Counted from the first letter of the stretch, positions 1 through 9,125 are shown. The stretch: DNA of 64,000 bases from Flavivirga sp. 57AJ16 (GCF_028736925.1 NZ_JAQZAT010000003.1:124001-188000), one strand, 5' to 3'. Notes: generated by a model not told the origin, from the sequence alone. Made by a program: numbers and translations.

Positions 1-475
1 TTGCTAAATCCTGTATATCCACTATTTCTTTCTTTCCAGCTTCTTTTTCCTTTAATAAATCTTTGGCGAAAATAAGCTCTTCTTTTTCAAGAGATAGTTC
101 ATTTATTTTCAGGTTTATATCTGCCTGTTTCGTAATAACAAAAGGGGTGATACGTTTTCCCTTTTGGCTATTTATCTGTATTCCGATACTAATAAACCTA
201 CCAGTATTTACCTCAATATTCAAGAAACAATAAGCACATTTAGTTTTATAAGGAAGGGTATTGATTTGTCTTTCCTCTTTTTTTACCCCATCAGTACCGA
301 ATTTGATAAGGTCTTTATCATACACAAAAATCATTTGGAGTAAATCCGCAATAATGGATTTTCCCACACCGTTAGATCCAACAAAATCGGTTCGTGTGGG
401 ATGGAAAAGGTAATCATGAATATAATGTTTCAAAATGCCCACTGTAGATAAGGAGTAAATTCTTGGATACCTCAT
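1..475 (-). CDS. SMC/MukB-like (JetC-like) ATPase, N-terminal part, cut by window edge
   Basis: Only the first 158 residues are visible; the gene runs off the left edge. The start codon (473-475) overlaps the stop of the upstream gene as ATGA. A Walker A motif, GSNGVGKS, sits at residues 33-40, preceded by the short strand-rich lead-in usual for SMC/MukB-type head domains. From about residue 115 the sequence becomes charged and helical, as at the entry to a coiled coil. It follows a kleisin-like and a MukE-like gene, which is the order kleisin-MukE-SMC found in MukBEF, MksBEF and JetABC (Wadjet). The role is therefore inferred to be the DNA-loop-extruding ATPase of a plasmid- or DNA-restricting condensin. 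The family is not certain from this fragment; a RecF/AAA-type ATPase of another defence system is possible. Confidence 0.65.
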   Translation of the reverse strand, partial: MRYPRIYSLSTVGILKHYIHDYLFHPTRTDFVGSNGVGKSIIADLLQMIFVYDKDLIKFGTDGVKKEERQINTLPYKTKCAYCFLNIEVNTGRFISIGIQINSQKGKRITPFVITKQADINLKINELSLEKEELIFAKDLLKEKEAGKKEIVDIQDLA

Positions 476-1146
476 ACCGTTTCATCATTTTTAAGTTGCT
501 TGCTAAATGACTCAAAATTCTGAAGCTCTTCATTATACAGCTTAGCTAAACGATGAATTGCTGGTCTTATTTCAAATAACAATTCTTCATTCCTTCCTGA
601 TTGTTTTTCTACCCAGCCTAAACGGTCAAAATTATCTATCGTTTTGCCAAATTTTGTATGTACTTCGCTCCATTCCTTTTCGTCATAAGAATCCCTTATA
701 TCATTGAACAAAATCCGTTTGTAGGCTTCTTGATGATCACTCTCTAATATTTGTGTTTTTATGTCGTTCCAGTAAATGACCTTCTCTTCATCAAAATATT
801 TTTGATAATACATATCCAAAAGAGTCAATCCAATTAGCGTTTGTAATTCAGTAAGCTCTTTATTACGGCTTACATCGCTTAATTTTCCTTTTCCGTTCTC
901 CGTAAAGCCGAGGTAATAATAACGGCTTCCATCAAATATATCGTCAACTAGATTAAGCTTATATAGATTCTGGTAAAAAAATTTCCACTGTGATTCATAG
1001 CTTTCCAACACTGTATATTCAGAGTAATATTTATGGTCAATATGTTTACCTGACAATAATAAAATATTGATGTTTGCGAAATGTTGTTCTACACTTTCCT
1101 CTAATAGAAAAGTATAATCGTTTACTTCATAATTTTCGTTTTCCAT
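472..1146 (-). CDS. MukE/JetB-like condensin accessory protein (candidate)
   Basis: A 224-residue acidic protein without signal peptide or membrane segments, predicted mostly helical. Its length fits the MukE/MksE/JetB winged-helix dimer subunits (about 200-250 residues). The assignment rests mainly on position: it overlaps the kleisin-like gene upstream by 25 nt and the ATPase gene downstream by 4 nt, so the three are very probably translated together. No catalytic motif is visible. In the known complexes this subunit clamps onto the kleisin and binds DNA in the cytoplasm. A profile search (DUF4194, MukE) would be needed to confirm; direct recognition from sequence alone is weak. Confidence 0.55.
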   Translation of the reverse strand: MENENYEVNDYTFLLEESVEQHFANINILLLSGKHIDHKYYSEYTVLESYESQWKFFYQNLYKLNLVDDIFDGSRYYYLGFTENGKGKLSDVSRNKELTELQTLIGLTLLDMYYQKYFDEEKVIYWNDIKTQILESDHQEAYKRILFNDIRDSYDEKEWSEVHTKFGKTIDNFDRLGWVEKQSGRNEELLFEIRPAIHRLAKLYNEELQNFESFSKQLKNDETV

Positions 1147-2480
1147 AGGGATAGATTTTGTTGTGATAAGGAAATGATTTTTTGTTCAACATCAATGAAT
1201 ACATTGTTATTCTCCGAAGTATAAGCCGTCATCCCAGATGCTACTTGATAAGCGATGGATAGGTCTTTTTCTTCATCTACAATACTATTCATGAGTTCTT
1301 CTAAAGATAATTGTCCTTTACTCTCTAAAATATCTTTGGCTTTGTCAACCCATTGATTTATTCTTTGCTGACGGTTGATTTCCTTTGCTATTTTCTGTTT
1401 TTCATTACGTTCATATGCTTCATCAACCTTGATGTTTACAATAATATTAGGTTTTGGAAGTTCAAACTCATAATATTTTGGATATAACATTCGAACAGGC
1501 TCATATACCAATTGTTTTAGGGGGAAATTATTACTAAACCTAATCCCTTCGGTGGTATATGCCGAACTTTCCAAAACTGTTCTATGTAATTTTTTTATTT
1601 GTATCCTAAAGAAAGCTCTAGAAGAAAATTGCTCTTGTAATTCCGTTAATTTCTCGCTAGCATGGTTGATTTGCCTGCGGATAATGCTTACTTTTTGGTC
1701 TACTGAATTGAAAAATTCTCTAATATCTGTATATATTTCTTGAGCTTTTTCCCAATGAATCTTACTTTCCTTTACATTTTCTATATTGAATTTTCCATCG
1801 TCTTCCATCTTTCTGTAAAAATGATCCACCACATTTACCAAGTCACCAAGAAATTTGTCTTTGGAAATTATGGCTTCTGTTATATCTTCAGCTCTTTCTC
1901 CAAACTTCCTAAAAACAACGGTAAACTCTCTGACCAAATAAGTTGCACTTTGTTCGTCTTCTTTGCGAAGAATCTCGTTTAGCTCTTTGTAAGCTTCCCG
2001 TAATTCATCTTCTAAGGACTCTAAGTGATCCAGAATAATCTTCTTTGATCCTTGAATAAATATTCTTCCAAATTTCCGTTCAAGATCCTCAATGGTATTA
2101 ATTTCATTAGGACGTAAGGTAAATGAGTCCTGTACGCTTTTTTTGAGGGCATGATTCTTATATGGATTTTCTAATTTACTTATCATCAAATCCACCACAT
2201 TTTTTGCATAATCAGTCAGATAATATTTCCACGGTTCATCAGGAAGACTTCTTAAAAAATAATGGAAGAGCTTGTCTTTGATATTATTCCATTGTCGGAC
2301 TGAATCTTGATTAAAATTAACAGCAATTTCTTTCAGTATTTCATTGATTTCCTTTTGTGTAAAGTATTCTTCAATTTCACGGTCTTTGATTTTTTCATAT
2401 AGAGCAATAACCAAATAACCGCCGTCAAATTTTGAAGGAAGTAGAAGATCGTATTTGGCGTATAGTAGTTGCTTTTTCAT
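1122..2480 (-). CDS. Kleisin/MukF/JetA-like subunit (candidate)
   Basis: A 452-residue soluble protein. Residues 1-110 are compatible with a winged-helix region, residues 150-300 are long charged helices (kleisin-type helical bundle), and the last 100 residues look like a second winged helix. This layout matches MukF/MksF/JetA kleisins (about 440-500 residues) that bridge the ATPase heads of a bacterial condensin. It is first of the three-gene module, starts 42 nt after the stop of the zinc-hook ATPase gene and overlaps the next gene by 25 nt. I do not see clear similarity to classical JetA (DUF3375), so this may be a divergent branch. Function is inferred from architecture and gene order. 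Confidence 0.55.
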   Translation of the reverse strand: MKKQLLYAKYDLLLPSKFDGGYLVIALYEKIKDREIEEYFTQKEINEILKEIAVNFNQDSVRQWNNIKDKLFHYFLRSLPDEPWKYYLTDYAKNVVDLMISKLENPYKNHALKKSVQDSFTLRPNEINTIEDLERKFGRIFIQGSKKIILDHLESLEDELREAYKELNEILRKEDEQSATYLVREFTVVFRKFGERAEDITEAIISKDKFLGDLVNVVDHFYRKMEDDGKFNIENVKESKIHWEKAQEIYTDIREFFNSVDQKVSIIRRQINHASEKLTELQEQFSSRAFFRIQIKKLHRTVLESSAYTTEGIRFSNNFPLKQLVYEPVRMLYPKYYEFELPKPNIIVNIKVDEAYERNEKQKIAKEINRQQRINQWVDKAKDILESKGQLSLEELMNSIVDEEKDLSIAYQVASGMTAYTSENNNVFIDVEQKIISLSQQNLSLWKTKIMK

Positions 2481-2522
2481 TATTTACGCAAGAATTTTAT
2501 ATTGGTGTTCCCTTATTAGTCT

Positions 2523-5500
2523 TCACAAATTTGGTTTTACAATTCCAAAAGTCTCAAACTCTATAAATGTTGACTTGAAAAGATCATCAGGAATCTTTTT
2601 CTTCAATAGTAGATGGAAATTCTCTTCATGAGTTGAAACTATCAATTGTTTGTCTAAGGAAAAAGTGATACCTCTAAATAAATCTATAAATGAGAGAATA
2701 TTAATGCTATCCATTGATTGAATCGGGTCATCAATAAAAATACAATTTACAGAATTACCCTCATTGTCTGTTGTTTTTAAAGCTCTTGCTAAGAATATAC
2801 TCAAACTAAGAATATTCACCTGCGCTGTACTGAAATATAATGAGGGAATGCTTTTTACTCCTATACTATCTTTCGCATAGATTTGCAATCTAGGTTTATT
2901 TTCTCCAAAATCACATTCAAATTCAATCTCTTTGTAGTCGGGATGAGGATCTATTTTTCTATAAATGGCGTTAATGAGAGGTGTATAAAAATAGGCTTCA
3001 ATCGTACCTTTTAGATATGTTTTTAGCGTTTCTTTTTCATTATTTAGTTCTTTCTCAGCATTACCTAATTCCTTAAGACTATTATTGATTTTTTCAACTT
3101 CATCATGTACTCTTTTAGATTCAGTAGCTTTTATACAGGCATCATTTAAAATTTTTAGAATTTTATATTTTTCAATTCTATATTCAACTTGTCTTTCAAC
3201 CTTCTTTTGCTTTTCAATCAAATCTATAAATGCTGTTTCAATTTGAAATTTATCTTTATCGCTTATTTTTATACCAAATTCTGATAGAATATAATTTTCA
3301 TAACTTTCGTAAACTCTCAAAATTAGGCTTTTTGCATCATTTATTTCTTGAGTTTTTTTGATGTATTCATCCTTACCTAATGTATGATTAGATAGTTTTA
3401 GCTTTAACTCTTCTAAAGATTTGTTTAGATTTCTTTTTTCGTCTGTTAAGTTATTTATAGTTACTTTAATATTAGATATGCCTTCTGATAGTATAGATTT
3501 TTCAATATTATTAGAGTTCAATTCTTCAATAAAATACTTTCGGACTTCCTTATGCTCATTTGAAGATTGATGTTTTAACAGATTGTGTTCTGAAATTTCT
3601 AGTTTTTCTTTAGTTGATTTAATTAATGTTTCTTTCTCTAATAATGTTTTATCATTATTATTCATTTGACCAGATAACTCCAATATTTGGTTATCTGTTT
3701 TTGATATATCATTTTGTATTTTGGTTGATAATTCTTCAAAGGTCTTTGAATCTCCTAATGATAAATTAATGTCGCTTAAGATCGATTGATTACTATTCAA
3801 TTTCTCCGAATTAATCTTTCTCTCAGAACCTAATTTATCAATTGCATTTTGTACATTTCTATAATCCAATAAATAAGGCTGTTTGATTGAAGAAAAAAAC
3901 TTCTCAATTTTTTCTTTATCAACAGAAAGCTGTAATACTAGCTTATTTATTTTTGACTCTGTTTCAACCTTTTCTTCAAGGTATATTTTCAATTGATTAT
4001 CTAATAACTTATTAGATAAGATATTCTCAGATAGTTTTTCAAATGTGTCATAATTGTGGTTACATAAAGGACAGTCTGAACTTTGTGACTTGTTTACCAA
4101 TTCCAATCCTGAATTAATAAAGTCATTAAGTTCTTTATTTAACTGGTTTTGGTTGTCAATTTTGAATTGAATTTCCTGAATATCTTTTTTTAATTTCTCT
4201 AGATTTTGTTGTTCGCTTATGTAATGAGTAACTAACTCTTTATGTTCGCCAAATAATTTAAATTCCAATAGAAGTTCAACATCATCGTTGATTTTATTTT
4301 CATAATATCCAAACTCATCCAAAATTATTTTTAGATCATTCAGTTTCTTTTCTTCTGTTGTAATTGATTTTGATAAATCATCAATAACCTTTTGTAAATC
4401 AACAATAGCCTTAGAAGTTAATTCGAACTGTTTTTGCTGAGTTGGTATATTATTTAATTTAGATCGATTATTTTCAAGAGACTTCTTTAAATCGTTAAGC
4501 TTTATAATTGTATCGTTTTTCTCCTTTTCAACATCAGACTTCTCTCGTTCGGAATTAAGTAATGTGTCTTTAAACCCTACAATATCTTTATTTAAATCAT
4601 CTATTTCTTTTTGTATACTAAGAAATGTTTCAAATTGTTTTTCAATATTAAAAGCTCGCTCCAATCTATTTTGCTGGATTTTTAAATTCTCTTCGATAAC
4701 CCTAGATTCACTATTAAGCTTTTCTTGTTCTTCAAACCACTTTATTATCTTATCAAGTTCTTTAACTTGCTCATCTAATTTTACGATTTTACTCTTATTG
4801 TCAAGATAAGATAAAACTCCGCCATTTAATTTTCTGTCTTCAGATTCTGCCCCATCTCTGGCTAAAATTATTGAATCGATACGTAACTTAACCTTGATTA
4901 ATTCTTCTTCCAGTGATAACAATCGAACATCAATATTCCTGGATAGATTATCATAAGAGGTCTGATTGAATGTAATTTGATCAATTAAATTTAAGTTCTC
5001 ATTTTCTTTGTTAAGCGAATTGACTACTTCATTAATTTCATCAAACTTTTTAAATTCTTGTTCAAAATCAATTTCAACTTGATATTTGGCTTCTTCTTTA
5101 TTCTTCCTATCAACTAAATCTTTTCTTTCATCTTTTATATACTCTAATAGACGAATGATCTTCTTATATGCTGAATCGTATTTTTTTAAATTATCATCAA
5201 TTTCCAAGAAGTTTTCATAGCGTTTATCGGCTTTCTCTTCTTTTAGAAAAGCATCTATTAAATCTTGTGTTAATATTTGATTTTGAAAATACTCGTTTAC
5301 AGGTTTTTCATTATATTTATAAACTTTCTTTTTATTGATAAGATTCTCAAAATTTTTTGAACTAGTTTCAACTATTACTTTTCCAGACAACGAAGCCTTA
5401 TTTAATAACAAGGGAGCATCATTATCTTTTCTTACTTTTTCAAAATCAACCATCCTATCGAATCGTTGGATTTTATGAGTAACCCCCCATTCAACAGCAT

Positions 5501-5645
5501 CATAAAATGAAGTTTTACCAAACCCATTTGGAGCATATATTGAAGCAAAATTCATTATTTCACCACCTTTCGTAAAATCAAAAGTGGAATCTTCTTCTTT
5601 TTCAAATGCTCTGAAACCAGTAATTTTCACGCTTTTAATTTTCAT
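2523..5645 (-). CDS. Rad50/SMC-like ABC ATPase of an ABC three-component (Lamassu-like) system
   Basis: A 1040-residue ATPase. The N-terminus has the RecF/SMC-type start with ITGFRAF and a Walker A APNGFGKT at residues 38-45. Two long coiled-coil arms (about 150-510 and 550-880) flank a CPLC zinc-hook motif at 525-528, as in Rad50. The C-terminal head carries STAQVN (signature region, about 939), Walker B IFIDDP (about 969-974) and the H-loop STH (about 1004-1006). This is the sensor/motor of ABC-3C systems, equivalent to LmuB in Lamassu. Known members are thought to sense foreign DNA ends and release an effector. The start overlaps the middle-component stop by 4 nt. Base composition is very AT-rich. 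Confidence 0.85.
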   Translation of the reverse strand: MKIKSVKITGFRAFEKEEDSTFDFTKGGEIMNFASIYAPNGFGKTSFYDAVEWGVTHKIQRFDRMVDFEKVRKDNDAPLLLNKASLSGKVIVETSSKNFENLINKKKVYKYNEKPVNEYFQNQILTQDLIDAFLKEEKADKRYENFLEIDDNLKKYDSAYKKIIRLLEYIKDERKDLVDRKNKEEAKYQVEIDFEQEFKKFDEINEVVNSLNKENENLNLIDQITFNQTSYDNLSRNIDVRLLSLEEELIKVKLRIDSIILARDGAESEDRKLNGGVLSYLDNKSKIVKLDEQVKELDKIIKWFEEQEKLNSESRVIEENLKIQQNRLERAFNIEKQFETFLSIQKEIDDLNKDIVGFKDTLLNSEREKSDVEKEKNDTIIKLNDLKKSLENNRSKLNNIPTQQKQFELTSKAIVDLQKVIDDLSKSITTEEKKLNDLKIILDEFGYYENKINDDVELLLEFKLFGEHKELVTHYISEQQNLEKLKKDIQEIQFKIDNQNQLNKELNDFINSGLELVNKSQSSDCPLCNHNYDTFEKLSENILSNKLLDNQLKIYLEEKVETESKINKLVLQLSVDKEKIEKFFSSIKQPYLLDYRNVQNAIDKLGSERKINSEKLNSNQSILSDINLSLGDSKTFEELSTKIQNDISKTDNQILELSGQMNNNDKTLLEKETLIKSTKEKLEISEHNLLKHQSSNEHKEVRKYFIEELNSNNIEKSILSEGISNIKVTINNLTDEKRNLNKSLEELKLKLSNHTLGKDEYIKKTQEINDAKSLILRVYESYENYILSEFGIKISDKDKFQIETAFIDLIEKQKKVERQVEYRIEKYKILKILNDACIKATESKRVHDEVEKINNSLKELGNAEKELNNEKETLKTYLKGTIEAYFYTPLINAIYRKIDPHPDYKEIEFECDFGENKPRLQIYAKDSIGVKSIPSLYFSTAQVNILSLSIFLARALKTTDNEGNSVNCIFIDDPIQSMDSINILSFIDLFRGITFSLDKQLIVSTHEENFHLLLKKKIPDDLFKSTFIEFETFGIVKPNL

Positions 5646-6184
5646 AGTGTATTTATTTTTTTAATGATCGCTTCTTGAGCTTTCCTGTCACCAATTAGTT
5701 TTTCTTCATCTAATAAAAGCTTCCAAAGTTTTTCATTTTTAGGGATGTAGGTTGAAATAGTGACTTCTTGAGTTGCCTCTACAATTTCTTTTAAATCTGA
5801 ATTGGTAATATGTTTTACAATTAAACGATTCGCCTCTTCGTTATTAAATTCATTGGCATATGCATCTTCAACAATCTTTCTACTTGAAAATTTATCATTC
5901 TCAATTTTGTTTTTGAGTTCTTTTGAAACATTATCTTTTGAAATATAAATGATATAAAAATTCCATTTGTCAAACTCTCTATTTGACATATATTCTGATG
6001 TTTGATAATTAGCTGCGACCATGTTTGAAAATCGTTTCCAATTTTCATTTATTATGCCACTGTTAGCTTCAAGAAAGAATATATTTATTCTGAAGTTATT
6101 CTCGTTTCTATAGTGATAGACTTTACAATTTTCAATTACAAAGTCTGGTTTATTTATTTCAATTGTTGAAAAATTCATATACAA
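5642..6184 (-). CDS. ABC-3C middle component (LmuC-like)
   Basis: A 180-residue soluble protein between the protease/CTD gene and the ATPase gene, overlapping them by 26 nt and 4 nt. The N-terminal half is strand-rich and includes an FRINIFFLEA segment and a WNFYIIYIS strand; the C-terminal half is helical. This size, fold pattern and position match the middle component of ABC-3C systems, which links the SMC-like ATPase to the effector-bearing subunit. No catalytic residues are evident. Translation may begin at Met1 or Met3. Assignment is by context plus general sequence character; which middle-component subfamily it belongs to cannot be told by eye. Confidence 0.7.
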   Translation of the reverse strand: MYMNFSTIEINKPDFVIENCKVYHYRNENNFRINIFFLEANSGIINENWKRFSNMVAANYQTSEYMSNREFDKWNFYIIYISKDNVSKELKNKIENDKFSSRKIVEDAYANEFNNEEANRLIVKHITNSDLKEIVEATQEVTISTYIPKNEKLWKLLLDEEKLIGDRKAQEAIIKKINTL

Positions 6185-7469
6185 GTCGTTTAATTTCGGT
6201 TAAAATATCTTCAAATTGTTGTATTGTGAATTGATTTAAAGCATTTTCATTTGTATTAATACAATCAAACTCAATCGCTTTTAAGTGTATAATCTCCTTT
6301 ATTTTTGAGCTTGTTTGAACCCTGTCAATAGTTTCGTTATCTATTACACTACCCACATTTAGATTAACTTCACTAGCTGGCATTCTTCTCCTATTTGGAG
6401 AATTTGGAGTTTGATTAGTTGCTAATAAAATTTGACAGTTATCACTAATGTTTTCAGAAGCAAACAATAGTACTTCACTATATAAATCATATATATCTTT
6501 AGAAGAGTCAGAGAATATAAATTTCTTAGTTAAATTCATTTTGGCTAATACATCTTCATCAAAACCATCTACTTCAAGAAGACTAATTATTAAAGCGTAT
6601 TCGAGGAATGAAGTCCAAAAACGCCTACTTTTTATACCTGTTATTGAAGTAGTTGATTTTTTTATATAGTCATTTGAATAAATACTATTTAGTTCGCATT
6701 TTACTTGTTCGAACTGCTTTCTAATGGCAACTTGCAATTTGGGTTTTAAAGCAGGTAGAGTTTCATTATAACTGATTATTGAATTTATTAATAGTTCTAT
6801 ATTTGACAAATAGCTAGGTAATAGTTTTGATAAATTATTCCCGTCAACTATTTCTTCAAATTTTTTGATTGGTACAACTTGTATTTCTCCATTACAAGGA
6901 CCATTTGGTGTTTTACTTTGAATTCCGGTTAATAATAAACTGTCGCCATTAGCTTTAATAATTCCTCCCCCTGAAAATCCAGTTATTTGTTCGTGATCTA
7001 AATGACTAACATTTAACCTTAAAGAAATTAGTGTATCATTATAACTATTTAGAGTATTTATTATTTGTTTGTCATATTTGTCATCTGCATTACGTTTAAT
7101 ATTGGGGTAGCCAGTTAGATTAAATCCCTCAAAACCAGTTGTTCTTTCATCTGTAAAAATTTGATTAAAGCCTAAGTTTTCATTTAATATTAAGATAGCT
7201 CCATCTACGTTTTCGTCTGAATGTTCAAAATAATTTTCTCCTTTATTAATTATAACTTCAATGGATGTATCTTGTTTATCTGAAATTGAGTAATTAATTG
7301 TAGTTAACAATTCATAGGTATCTGGTCCATTATCATTTGTGATTTTTTCATAAAATACATGCTTTGCTGAAAGTATATAAGTTTTAGTTTCGTCCAAAGG
7401 TTGAAACATTACTCCACTACCAGATCCAAGTATTATAGTATATCTTTTTAAGTCATTTTCGTCCATCAA
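6159..7469 (-). CDS. Trypsin-like serine protease fused to an ABC-3C C-terminal domain
   Basis: A 436-residue protein. Residues 10-205 form a chymotrypsin-fold protease with a plausible triad: His37 in SAKHVF, Asp89 in VDGAIL, and Ser166 in GFSGGG with its oxyanion glycines. There is no signal peptide, so it acts in the cytoplasm. Residues 213-436 are helical and correspond in position to the CTD that tethers effectors to the ABC-3C ATPase. It overlaps the MBL gene upstream (4 nt) and the middle component downstream (26 nt). Proteases are a known effector class of Lamassu/ABC-3C systems. The likely job is cleavage of a host or phage protein on activation, causing growth arrest or death; the substrate is unknown. 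Confidence 0.8.
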   Translation of the reverse strand: MMDENDLKRYTIILGSGSGVMFQPLDETKTYILSAKHVFYEKITNDNGPDTYELLTTINYSISDKQDTSIEVIINKGENYFEHSDENVDGAILILNENLGFNQIFTDERTTGFEGFNLTGYPNIKRNADDKYDKQIINTLNSYNDTLISLRLNVSHLDHEQITGFSGGGIIKANGDSLLLTGIQSKTPNGPCNGEIQVVPIKKFEEIVDGNNLSKLLPSYLSNIELLINSIISYNETLPALKPKLQVAIRKQFEQVKCELNSIYSNDYIKKSTTSITGIKSRRFWTSFLEYALIISLLEVDGFDEDVLAKMNLTKKFIFSDSSKDIYDLYSEVLLFASENISDNCQILLATNQTPNSPNRRRMPASEVNLNVGSVIDNETIDRVQTSSKIKEIIHLKAIEFDCINTNENALNQFTIQQFEDILTEIKRLVYEFFNN

Positions 7470-8518
7470 AATTCATTTTGCGTTTTTGATCTAAAATCTT
7501 TGAAATCATTCCAGTCATTTTCTGAAAATACTATATCTTTTAAATCATAATTAAAATAAATAAATGCATTCGGATTATTCTTGATAATTCTAGCTATTGT
7601 TCTTTTATTTGGTAATCCATGTTTAGTAGCATTTGAACTTATTAGATAATTGTTTGTTTTTACAACTTCCAAAAGTTCTTTGTTGGTATTGTACATACTT
7701 CCATGATGAGCAACTTTCATTAATACTGCTTGCAACGGATTATCCTTATTGTATCCAAATTTGTTTAGTCCCTCAATTACAACTGAAGGATGAGCATCCG
7801 CTAAGAATAAAAAACTTTTGTCTTGGTATTCCATTATAAAAGCGATAGAACTGCCATTAGCCACACTATTATCTTCTTTGAATCTAAAATCAGTTTGACT
7901 TTCTTCATCTATAAAATCTTTCAATAAAGTTTGAAAATCATATTCATCACCACTTGTAAAATAATCCTTTTGTTTTTCATACAGTTTTAGTAACTTATCA
8001 AGTTTCTCATTATTTGGCGATAAAATTTTAAATTTTAGACCAAATAAATCATACTCTGAACCTTGTTCAATAATTTCCCCTTGCCACAAATGATTATCTC
8101 TAAGATATTTTTCAAATTTAATTCCCTGCTTAAGACTTGTATGAAAATCGTCTGCTCCATCAACTATTTCAATATCTAAATCTTTGTTTTCATCACTTTC
8201 AAACTTTTTAGCTATTTCCTTTCCAGAATTAAACCAAACCTTTTTAATTAGCTTAGAAGCCCCTTTGTCTTTATTCAGCCATCTCAAAATTCCTCCGATA
8301 TGGTCATCATCAAAGTGAGTCAAAACAAGAAGATCAATAAATTGTTCCTCTTCTTGAATTTTTTCAATTACTTTATGTAAATCTCCTTTTACATTTGCAG
8401 TCGTCTTATAAGTATCACCAATTCCTCCATCAATAAGAATATTTCTTGGGATATCGTTTTCGAGAAATGAAATCCAAATGGAATCTCCATTAAATGCTTT
8501 TAAAAATTTTATTTTCAT
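7466..8518 (-). CDS. Metallo-beta-lactamase-fold hydrolase, ComEC-like, probable ABC-3C effector
   Basis: A 350-residue cytoplasmic MBL-fold protein and first gene of the array. The metal-binding motif is THFDDDH at residues 67-73, a variant of HxHxDH in which the second His is Asp. Further landmarks are FLADAHP (about 238-243), HHGS at 271-274 and KHGLPN at 299-304, all typical of the ComEC-type MBL branch that includes nucleases and phosphodiesterases. Its stop overlaps the protease start by 4 nt. Lamassu/ABC-3C systems carrying both a hydrolase and a protease are known, and this pair fits that subtype. The substrate could be nucleic acid or a nucleotide; this is inference. No clear promoter was found upstream. 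Confidence 0.8.
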   Translation of the reverse strand: MKIKFLKAFNGDSIWISFLENDIPRNILIDGGIGDTYKTTANVKGDLHKVIEKIQEEEQFIDLLVLTHFDDDHIGGILRWLNKDKGASKLIKKVWFNSGKEIAKKFESDENKDLDIEIVDGADDFHTSLKQGIKFEKYLRDNHLWQGEIIEQGSEYDLFGLKFKILSPNNEKLDKLLKLYEKQKDYFTSGDEYDFQTLLKDFIDEESQTDFRFKEDNSVANGSSIAFIMEYQDKSFLFLADAHPSVVIEGLNKFGYNKDNPLQAVLMKVAHHGSMYNTNKELLEVVKTNNYLISSNATKHGLPNKRTIARIIKNNPNAFIYFNYDLKDIVFSENDWNDFKDFRSKTQNEF

Positions 8519-8577
8519 ATTGTAATCATTTTATCTATCTATACTCACTGCGGCTACGATACCATATTTTTCTTCAG

Positions 8578-8751
8578 TTAGCTAACCTTAAGGTAATAAT
8601 CAATTTTATCTTCTCGACAAACAATAATGTCATCTATATAGAAACCTTCATCATAATTTTTCAATCTAATTTGGATTATATCTGAATTGAAAAATAAGCA
8701 CTCAATAATTTTAAGTGCTGCAATGTTATTTTGGTAATAAAACCCAGCTTG
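8578..8751 (-). pseudogene. Possible remnant of an unrecognised gene
   Basis: An open stretch of 57 codons has no ATG, GTG or TTG near its 5' end but reads like genuine protein. It contains IQIRLKNYDEGFYIDDIIV and ends with a charged tail. The codons match the AT-rich neighbours. It lies in the 308-bp gap between the MBL gene and the XRE regulator. It could be the 3' end of a gene lost by deletion, or a small gene starting at an ATT codon. Family unknown. A small inverted repeat, AGCACT...AGTGCT, lies inside it. Confidence 0.3.
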
Positions 8752-8826
8752 CTATTATGAGCATAATTCCAGTCTATTTTAAATAAGCTCATAATGTGTA
8801 TTTATAATTTTATTCAATTTTGTTAA

Positions 8827-9108
8827 TCATTTTTCGAAGTCTTTTAATACCTTATTTAATGCTTTCTTCCCAATTTCTTTATCTTCAATAATTGACTTTA
8901 TTTTATCTGAAAGCCATAAAACCAATAGTTCATCTTTTGGTACATTTAAAAACTCAGCAAGTTTTCCTAAGTGTTTTCTAGGTAACAGTCTTCCTTCATT
9001 TTCAACTTTACTGATAAAAGCGTTATCTAATTCTAAAGCCGCTCCAACTTCTCGCAAGTATATACCTTTGCTTTCCCTCAATTTTTTTATTCGCTTTCCA
9101 AATGTCAT
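8827..9108 (-). CDS. XRE-family helix-turn-helix regulator
   Basis: A 93-residue cytoplasmic DNA-binding protein. The HTH spans roughly residues 4-58 (GKRIKKLRESKGIYLREVGAA followed by the recognition helix with AFISKVENEGR). The short C-terminal tail is helical and lysine-rich. I chose ATG 9106-9108 because the HTH begins there; the longer frame to 9183 adds 25 residues unlike the family and would include the promoter. Single-domain XRE proteins next to defence operons often act as repressors of themselves or of the neighbouring system. A palindrome and a -7 box directly upstream support autoregulation. It is transcribed toward the defence operon, 308 nt before it. Confidence 0.85.
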   Translation of the reverse strand: MTFGKRIKKLRESKGIYLREVGAALELDNAFISKVENEGRLLPRKHLGKLAEFLNVPKDELLVLWLSDKIKSIIEDKEIGKKALNKVLKDFEK

Positions 9109-9125
9109 ATTTGAATTTTTAAGAC

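Noticed and set aside
1-2480. Firm naming as Wadjet JetABC
   Set aside because: The ATPase is cut, JetD is not visible and classical JetA/JetB signatures were not recognised, so only a condensin-like call is made.
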